A stretch of DNA of 10,938 nt from Alphaproteobacteria bacterium (GTDB lineage Bacteria; Pseudomonadota; Alphaproteobacteria; Rhizobiales; Aestuariivirgaceae). Within the stretch, counting starts at the first letter, position 1, and the number at the start of each line of letters is the position of its first letter. The stretch lies in NCBI GenBank assembly GCA_024639035.1, contig JAHEJE010000066.1:1-10938 (forward strand), given 5' to 3'. The notes under the pieces were generated by a model. The model was not told the DNA's origin and made no database searches. It was given only the letters and a program-made list of their open reading frames with translations. The position numbers were made by a program, and so were the translations under genes. This document shows, piece by piece, positions 6,099 to 10,938 of the stretch.

Positions 6099-7481
6099 GC
6101 CCCGACAGCCTATGAACAGTATGTCCTTGAGTTAGTCAATCGCGCCCGCCTGGACCCGAAAGCCGAAGCAGACCGGCTTGGCATCGGGTTGAATTCCGGT
6201 TTGTCTTCCGGCACCATCTCGGCCTCCTCTAAACAACCTCTTGCATTCAATTCGAATATCAACGACGCGGCCGAGGATCACAGCCGCTGGATGTTGAACG
6301 TCGACAGGTTCTCCCACACCGGCGCCGGCGGCTCCGACCCCGGCGACCGCATGGCCGATGCCGGCTACCGCTTTACCGGCAATTGGACCTGGGGCGAGAA
6401 TATTGCCTGGAACGGCAGCACGGGTGGCCTCAATCAGCTCAGGTCGACGCGGATGGCGCACGACGGTCTGTTCAAGAGCGCCGGCCACCGGGTCAATATT
6501 CTCAGTGATAGTTTCAAGGAAATCGGTGTCGGCATCGAGACCGGCCTTTTCACCACCGGAAACACCTACAATGCGTTGATGCTGACCCAGAATTTCGGCC
6601 GCTCGGGGTCGGGAAACTTCATCACCGGCGTCGTCTACAACGACAGCAACAATGACGATTTCTATTCGATCGGTGAGGGTCGCTCAGGTGTCAACGTCAG
6701 CCTGTCCAAGAACGGCAGTGTGCTGGAAAGCGGCAAGGTGTGGGCCTCCGGCGGGTATTCCCACAACACCACTGCCAGCGGCGATCTGCTGGTCAAGTTC
6801 TCTGGGGGAGGTCTGCCGGCGCCGGTCAGCGTCGAAGTCGAGGTGTCCAATCAGAATGTGAAGGTCGACCTGGTCGGCACCTCTCATATCGCCGCTTCGG
6901 CAAGCATCAGGCTGGTCAACAAAGCCCGCTCGGCGGAATTGCTCGGCTTGGACGACCTGGACGCGACCGGCAACAGGTTGGCGAACAAACTGACCGGGAA
7001 TTCCGGTGACAATGTTCTCAGCGGCGGCGGCGGCAACGACAAGTTGATCGGCGGCGACGGCAATGACATCCTGCGCGGCGGTCAGGGCCGGGACACGTTG
7101 AACGGCGGCAACGGTCGCGACAAGCTCTTCGGCCACGGCGGCAACGACAAACTGATAGCGGGCACTGGCAACGATGTGTTGATCGGTGGCAGCGGCAATG
7201 ACGTTCTGTCGGGCGATGCCGGCAACGACCGCCTGAAAGGCAATGGCGGCGCCGATGTGTTTCAGTTCACACGCGGCGGCGACCGGGACATGGTGAAGGA
7301 TTTTCGCCCTGGCACAGACCGGCTCGATTTGTCGGACTTCAATCTGAACTCGGCAAACGCCGCCAGATCCGCCAGCAGAGACGGCTCGGGCAATGTCATC
7401 TTCGACATGGGCCAGGGCGACGTTCTGGTTCTCAAGGGCCTGCAACTCGCGGACCTGTCAAATGGCGATTTTATCCTCTGA
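6093..7481 (+). CDS. CAP/SCP-domain protein with SdrD-B-like domain and C-terminal RTX repeats
   Basis: Predicted secreted protein of 462 residues. The CAP (SCP/PR1) domain covers ~6-168: AYEQYVLELVNRARLDP, FSHTG (H75), WTWGENIAW (E102), SAGHRVNIL (H132) and MLTQNFG; these His/Glu residues line the usual cleft. ~174-265 is a beta domain starting ITGVVYNDSNNDDFYSIGEG, like SdrD-B/Cna-B folds. ~303-388 holds seven or more RTX nonapeptides (GGxGxDxLx), followed by DFRPGTDRLDLSDF and the ending DFIL, as in type I secretion substrates. There is no signal peptide, as expected for that route. The frame is open upstream to a TTG at 5991, but GTG 6093 has GGAGAG 5 nt before it and gives the typical MSAPTAYEQYVLEL N-terminus. 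Calcium binding and type I export are inferred from the repeats; the CAP activity is unknown. No type I exporter genes are adjacent. Confidence 0.9.
   Translation: MSAPTAYEQYVLELVNRARLDPKAEADRLGIGLNSGLSSGTISASSKQPLAFNSNINDAAEDHSRWMLNVDRFSHTGAGGSDPGDRMADAGYRFTGNWTWGENIAWNGSTGGLNQLRSTRMAHDGLFKSAGHRVNILSDSFKEIGVGIETGLFTTGNTYNALMLTQNFGRSGSGNFITGVVYNDSNNDDFYSIGEGRSGVNVSLSKNGSVLESGKVWASGGYSHNTTASGDLLVKFSGGGLPAPVSVEVEVSNQNVKVDLVGTSHIAASASIRLVNKARSAELLGLDDLDATGNRLANKLTGNSGDNVLSGGGGNDKLIGGDGNDILRGGQGRDTLNGGNGRDKLFGHGGNDKLIAGTGNDVLIGGSGNDVLSGDAGNDRLKGNGGADVFQFTRGGDRDMVKDFRPGTDRLDLSDFNLNSANAARSASRDGSGNVIFDMGQGDVLVLKGLQLADLSNGDFIL
6997..7256 (+). repeat. RTX (haemolysin-type calcium-binding) nonapeptide repeats
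   Basis: Tandem imperfect 27-nt units encoding GGxGxDxLx-type nonapeptides, for example GGGGNDKLIG, GGDGNDILRG, GGQGRDTLNG and GGSGNDVLSG. Several units deviate (GHGGND, AGTGND, GDAGND), so the array is diverged rather than recently amplified. In RTX proteins each pair of turns binds calcium in a parallel beta-roll that folds outside the cell. Confidence 0.9.
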
Positions 7482-7591
7482 CAGCCTCCGTCTCCGGTCT
7501 TTCAGCGCGGCTCATCGTCGCTTTACCACCACAAGTTTTTTCTTGCTTCACCCCAGGTCGGGTTCGTTGAATTCAATATGTATGGCAAATA
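7482..7591. other. Short convergent intergenic region
   Basis: 110 bp between the stops of the CAP-RTX gene (+) and the hydrolase (-). I see no convincing rho-independent terminator for either strand: an AGTTTTTTC run exists near 7533 but has no good preceding stem. From about 7567 the sequence turns sharply A/T-rich, beginning with the 10-nt palindrome TTGAATTCAA (7567-7576). Confidence 0.5.
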
Positions 7592-8236
7592 TTATGTATT
7601 ACAAATAAAAGAATAGACATGCTGTGCAACTCTGGCTCGTGCAGCATCCGCCGTGATACCGGTGCGCTTCGGCGGGACCAGGTCATGGTTGCCCTGTTCG
7701 ATCCAGGCAAACGCGATCGACCCGGCCAGGTCATAGCCGGCCACTTCGGTGCGGGTGCCGAACGGGTCGTTCTCACCCTGCACGATCAACGCCGGACAGG
7801 TCATCTCGGCCAGATGCGCCGTGCGCAGGCGTTCCGGCTTGCCGGGCGGATGAAACGGATAGCCCAGACAGACCAGGCCCCTGACCCGGCCGGCCTCGAA
7901 ATTGTGCTGAGCGATCATGCTTGCGACCCGCCCGCCGAGCGACTTGCCGCCGATGATGATCCGGCTGGCCGTTTCGCCGTCGATCACCTGCTGATATTCG
8001 GCAAGCAGCTTTTCGGCCCGCGGCGGCGGCGCTTTTCTGCCTGTCGTGCGCCGGGCCGCCATGTAGTCGAATTCAAAGCGCTTCACCGCAACGCCATATC
8101 CTTCGAGCAGTCCGGCCATTTCCGCCATGAACGGTGAATCCATCGGCGCACCCGCCCCGTGCGCCAGGATAAGCACCGCGCGGTCGTCTTGGCCACCTTT
8201 TGAGGTCAGAGCCACCGGTCCTGTCTCACCAGGCAT
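7592..8236 (-). CDS. Alpha/beta hydrolase, KANL3/Tex30-like
   Basis: Small cytoplasmic alpha/beta-hydrolase of 214 residues. Seen in order: strand VLILAHGAGAPMDSPFM (oxyanion region, ~21-37), the nucleophile elbow GGKSLGG with S99, VCLGYPFHPPGKP (~122-134), LIVQGENDPFG with acid D157, and GNHDL with catalytic H184. HGAGAxMDSPFM and GKSLGGR are typical of the KANL3/Tex30 group of predicted hydrolases; the substrate is unknown. ATG 8236 lies inside the last codons of the solute-binding protein gene, overlapping it by 11 nt in another frame. GTG at 8215, preceded by a GAGACAGGA stretch, is an alternative start removing seven residues. The frame is open far upstream (8584), but that part is the solute-binding protein in another frame. 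The last ~8 codons are in unusually A/T-rich DNA, giving an odd YSFICNT end. TAA at 7592-7594. Confidence 0.82.
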   Translation of the reverse strand: MPGETGPVALTSKGGQDDRAVLILAHGAGAPMDSPFMAEMAGLLEGYGVAVKRFEFDYMAARRTTGRKAPPPRAEKLLAEYQQVIDGETASRIIIGGKSLGGRVASMIAQHNFEAGRVRGLVCLGYPFHPPGKPERLRTAHLAEMTCPALIVQGENDPFGTRTEVAGYDLAGSIAFAWIEQGNHDLVPPKRTGITADAARARVAQHVYSFICNT

Positions 8237-9101
8237 CGAGCGGAAAGAACTTGCGGTAGATGCGGATGAACTGGCCCGACGTCTGAAGCCGGTCGAGACC
8301 GTGATCGAGGACATCGCGCAGCACGGTGTTGTCACGCTTGACGGCAATCGACAAGGCGACGTCCAGGTAGATGCGGTCACGAAAGCCGCCGCCCAAGAAC
8401 CGGCAGCAGTTTTGTGCATCTTGTCCGACGATCCAGAACATCGCCTTGACGGAGTCCTCGAACAGCGCATCGATCTTGCCGAGCCGCAGGGCCTCCCGGG
8501 CCGCTGCAACGTCCTTGCTCGGCAAAATGCGCGATCGCGGGAAGAATGCCTTGAGAAACGCTTCATGGCTGCTGGCCTCGGCAACGCCGATGCGTTTGCC
8601 GGCCAACGCCCGCACGCTTGGTTGCTTAAGGGCGGTACCGCTGCGAACGACGAACTTCCCGAATGACCTCAGGAACGGTCTCGTGAAATCAAGCGTGTTG
8701 AAGGACGCCGGGGTGATCCTCACGCCCGACAAAATGGCATTGCCCTCGCCTTGCGCCAGGCTGGCCAGCAACTCCTCCCACGGCTTGACGATGAATTCGC
8801 ACCGCAGCCGCAGGTCCTTGCACATGGCATCGGCCAACGCGACATTGAACCCGGTCAGCGCACCGTCTGCGTTCTTGTAGCTGTATGGCGGGAACGAACT
8901 GTCGGTCAGGAACCGTATAGGACCGACTGCGTTCAGGTCGATTTTTGGCGGCTCTGGCTCAATGTGGCGAAAATCGACATAAGCCTCGCTCTCCGCCTGG
9001 TTTTCCTGCTCTGCGGGTGCTGCGGTATCCTCGTCTTGGGCCTTCGCCCCGGCGCTCGCCGCGAACGCGGTCAGCCACGCCACCATGACGAACCGAAACA
9101 T
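8226..9101 (-). CDS. Family-3 periplasmic solute-binding protein
   Basis: Predicted periplasmic binding protein of 291 residues with the start at 9101. The N-terminus (MFRFVMVAWLTAFAASAGAKA) is a good Sec signal peptide with cleavage near AKA-QD. An acidic linker rich in Ala and Glu follows (~22-50), then the two-lobed domain at ~60-285: FLTDSSFPPYSY, GALTGFNVALADAM, the hinge-side SGVRITPASFNTLDFT, GKRIGVAEASSHEAFL and GKIDALFEDS with conserved D216. In typical amino-acid binders an Arg sits in the xTxER/xTEKR segment; here that stretch reads ITPASF, so the ligand may not be a standard amino acid. TTG 9176 and ATG 9128 are possible longer starts but only 9101 gives a clean signal peptide; an AAGGGG lies 11 nt before it. 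No permease or ATPase gene is adjacent. The gene end overlaps the hydrolase start. Confidence 0.85.
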   Translation of the reverse strand: MFRFVMVAWLTAFAASAGAKAQDEDTAAPAEQENQAESEAYVDFRHIEPEPPKIDLNAVGPIRFLTDSSFPPYSYKNADGALTGFNVALADAMCKDLRLRCEFIVKPWEELLASLAQGEGNAILSGVRITPASFNTLDFTRPFLRSFGKFVVRSGTALKQPSVRALAGKRIGVAEASSHEAFLKAFFPRSRILPSKDVAAAREALRLGKIDALFEDSVKAMFWIVGQDAQNCCRFLGGGFRDRIYLDVALSIAVKRDNTVLRDVLDHGLDRLQTSGQFIRIYRKFFPLDAW

Positions 9102-9279
9102 CACCAAACAGGCCCCTTGAATACGCATCGCTGGCTTTTTAGCGAAAACACCCAACCGCCACCAGAGCAAATTCAAAAAGCCAAGAACAGGCGTCAGGTC
9201 AAAATTGTGTCTTTACGTAAACATTAGCCTGTGCAAATCTTTTATCCGGAGTGAGGCAAGGTAGGAAAGGGGGGTATGG
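9102..9279. promoter_or_regulatory. Divergent control region between the solute-binding protein and the glycosyltransferase
   Basis: 178 bp, A/T-rich in the middle. It contains the perfect 10-nt palindrome TTTACGTAAA at 9212-9221, a possible operator, and the strong purine run AAAGGGGGG at 9266-9274, which is the ribosome-binding site for GTG 9280. No secure -35/-10 pair is seen in either direction. Confidence 0.45.
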
Positions 9280-10938
9280 GTGACCAACACGGCACTTGAC
9301 GCCCCTTTGCGCACCGAAAGTTCGGCCAACGCACCGTCTGACAACAAACCGCAAACTGCCCGGCCCGAGACCGCACACGCGGTCAGCTATGTCGACCGCA
9401 GGCAACTGACCGATGCACTCGCCGTATTGCCCAAACGCGAAATCGCAACGGTCTTGCGCGACCGCTACGTCCCAGTCACCGATGGCCCGGCCAGTCGCGG
9501 CTGCATCATCACCGACAGGGCTTCATTTGCTGCTGCCATTGCTGCCGGTCGCCGGATTTCCGGCTGGACCCGTCAGGGCGATCTGCTTCACGTTGTTCAC
9601 AAGACCTTGTCGCAGCGTCTGGCTGTGGCTGCGGCAAACCGCCTGCACGCTGTCATGCCGGCGTTCTCCGCCAGGCATCAGCTGACGTTTCCCCAGATCA
9701 TCGCCGGCATTTTGATGCTTTTCGGATTTTTCACCGCCATGTGGATCGATCTGCGCACCGCAACATCGGTTCTGGCGATATCGTGCTGTATCCTGTTTCT
9801 GGCCGTCGCGGCCGTGCGTGCGGCGAGCCTGCTGCAATCCTCCGGCGATGACGAGGCCGCCGTGCCAAAGCTGGCCGATGAGGATTTGCCGGTCTATACC
9901 GTCATGGTCGCGCTGTTTCGCGAAGTCGAGGTTGTCGAACAGCTCGTCAACGCCCTGCGGGCGCTCGATTACCCGGCCGAGAAGCTCGACATCAAGCTGG
10001 TTCTCGAACAAGAGGACATCGCCACCCGGCGCCATCTTGCCGCCATCGATCTTCCCGGCCACTTCGAGGTTCTCGTTGTGCCGCACGTCAAGCCGCAAAC
10101 CAAGCCGAAGGCATTGAATTATGCCCTGTCTCTGGCCCGAGGCGAATTGGTAGCGATCTACGATGCCGAAGATATCCCCGACCGCGATCAGCTGCGCATC
10201 GCCGCTGCCGCCTTTGCCGCCGCGCCGCCCTCGCTGGTCTGCCTTCAGGCCAGGCTGGCGTTCTACAATCCGCAGGAAAACTGGCTGACCCGCCAGTTCA
10301 GCATCGAATACGCCGCGCTGTTCGATCTGCTGCTGCCGATGCTGGCCGACAACAAAATGCCGCTGCCGCTTGGCGGTACGTCGAATCACTTTCGCACCTC
10401 GGTCTTACGCAAGGTCGGCGCCTGGGACGCCCACAACGTCACCGAGGATGCCGACCTCGGTTTGCGCCTGGCGCGTTTCGGCTGGCAGGTCGGAGTCATT
10501 GATTCCACCACCCACGAAGAAGCCAACTGCCGCTTTGACAACTGGCTGCATCAGCGCGCCCGCTGGCTGAAGGGCTGGATGCAGACCTGGCTCGTGCACA
10601 TGCGTTCCCCGCGGCGGCTCTGGCGTGAGCTCGGCGCCTGGCGCTTCATCGTTGCCCAGATCATGATGCTCGGCATGATCGTCACCGCGCTGCTGCATCC
10701 GGTGTTCCTGGGCTACGCCGTCTGGGTCATTGCCTCCGGCACCCTTCTGGCTTCATCGCCGGACATCCTGTCATCGGTGCTGATCGGCTTCGGGATAGTG
10801 GTGCTCATCGCCGGCTACGGTTTTGCCATTGCCGCCGGCGCCAGGGGGCTTGTGGAGCGCGGCCTTGGCGGCATGTGGCTTTCGCTTGCCGGCATGCCGG
10901 TCTACTGGTTGCTGGTCTCGCTCGGCGGCTGGCTCGCT
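9280..10938 (+). CDS. Membrane GT2 glycosyltransferase, cellulose-synthase-like (3' end outside window)
   Basis: The first 553 residues of an inner-membrane family-2 glycosyltransferase, which transfers sugar from a nucleotide-sugar, probably to a growing polysaccharide. The GTG at 9280 follows AAAGGGGGG by 5 nt; an in-frame TAG at 9262 excludes any earlier start. The N-terminal ~135 residues are soluble and end in a TLSQRLAVAAANRL-PAFSAR segment, as seen in GT2 proteins with a GspE/MshEN-like N-terminal region. Two membrane helices follow (~139-158 and ~163-184), then the GT-A domain: YTVMVALFREVEVVEQL (~203), YDAED (D295, D298), VTEDADLGLRLARFGW (E389, D390) and QRARW (Q425, R428, W429). 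More membrane helices start at ~456. D,D,D,QxxRW is the processive GT2 pattern. Product unknown; an exopolysaccharide or beta-glucan is an inference. The sequence continues past the window. Confidence 0.9.
   Translation, partial: MTNTALDAPLRTESSANAPSDNKPQTARPETAHAVSYVDRRQLTDALAVLPKREIATVLRDRYVPVTDGPASRGCIITDRASFAAAIAAGRRISGWTRQGDLLHVVHKTLSQRLAVAAANRLHAVMPAFSARHQLTFPQIIAGILMLFGFFTAMWIDLRTATSVLAISCCILFLAVAAVRAASLLQSSGDDEAAVPKLADEDLPVYTVMVALFREVEVVEQLVNALRALDYPAEKLDIKLVLEQEDIATRRHLAAIDLPGHFEVLVVPHVKPQTKPKALNYALSLARGELVAIYDAEDIPDRDQLRIAAAAFAAAPPSLVCLQARLAFYNPQENWLTRQFSIEYAALFDLLLPMLADNKMPLPLGGTSNHFRTSVLRKVGAWDAHNVTEDADLGLRLARFGWQVGVIDSTTHEEANCRFDNWLHQRARWLKGWMQTWLVHMRSPRRLWRELGAWRFIVAQIMMLGMIVTALLHPVFLGYAVWVIASGTLLASSPDILSSVLIGFGIVVLIAGYGFAIAAGARGLVERGLGGMWLSLAGMPVYWLLVSLGGWLA

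Noticed and set aside
6071..6115. Fourteen-codon reading frame overlapping the CAP-RTX start, a possible leader peptide
   Set aside because: It lacks a ribosome-binding site and regulatory codon runs; the length is within chance.
6997..7256. Tandem repeats as a possible CRISPR or satellite array
   Set aside because: The period is 27 nt in frame and encodes RTX nonapeptides; there are no spacers.
6684..7445. Minus-strand open frame of 253 codons opposite the RTX region
   Set aside because: It is the mirror of repeat-rich RTX coding sequence, which naturally leaves the other strand open.
8237..8584. Extended N-terminus of the hydrolase
   Set aside because: These bases encode the C-terminal lobe of the solute-binding protein in another frame; the extended peptide is Arg/Ser-rich with no fold signal.
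9102..9176. Longer start (TTG 9176 or ATG 9128) for the solute-binding protein
   Set aside because: Neither has a good ribosome-binding site, and both bury the clear signal peptide that begins at 9101.
9523..10389. Minus-strand open frame of 288 codons opposite the glycosyltransferase
   Set aside because: The plus-strand GT2 motifs occupy the same bases; the antisense product has no motif and typical shadow composition.

Overview
The window is GC-rich (roughly 60% by eye) and reads as part of an alphaproteobacterial chromosome, most likely Hyphomicrobiales (Rhizobiales). This rests on the rhizobial-type GAPDH, the TadG-type pilus protein, a CAP-plus-RTX secreted protein and a membrane GT2 glycosyltransferase. 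The genus cannot be fixed from the sequence. There are no rRNA or tRNA genes, CRISPR arrays, insertion sequences, integrases or phage genes. Nothing here amounts to a clear new multi-gene system, although several small features deserve a second look.

Layout: (1) 2-319 (+) is the 3' end of a TadG-like von Willebrand A pilus-assembly gene, followed by a well-formed rho-independent terminator at 405-451. (2) From 5961 down to 466 all genes are on the minus strand, in transcription order: an ABCB-type exporter (transmembrane and ATPase domains fused), a 187-residue protein of unknown function 13 nt behind it, a hairpin-rich spacer, gap (GAPDH), rpe (ribulose-phosphate 3-epimerase, sharing one base with gap) and rmuC. 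(3) 6093-7481 (+) is a 462-residue protein with CAP/SCP domain, SdrD-B-like domain and RTX repeats, transcribed divergently from the exporter and probably secreted by a type I system. (4) 9101-7592 (-) is a two-gene unit: a periplasmic family-3 solute-binding protein whose end overlaps the start of a KANL3/Tex30-type alpha/beta hydrolase. (5) 9280-10938 (+) is a processive-type GT2 glycosyltransferase that runs off the window end.

Functional reading: gap and rpe join lower glycolysis to the pentose-phosphate (or Calvin) branch and are almost certainly translationally coupled. rmuC may be a rider on that transcript. The exporter and its small follower look like one transcript of unknown substrate. 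The CAP-RTX protein needs a type I secretion system that is not encoded here; the neighbouring exporter lacks the hallmarks I would want before assigning it that job. The solute-binding protein has no permease or ATPase beside it and seems to lack the usual arginine that holds the ligand carboxylate, so its ligand is uncertain.

The most useful leads are the altered binding site of the solute-binding protein, the 13-nt inverted repeat over the GTG start of the CAP-RTX gene, the 12-nt palindrome plus stem-loop between the unknown gene and gap, and the unknown gene itself.
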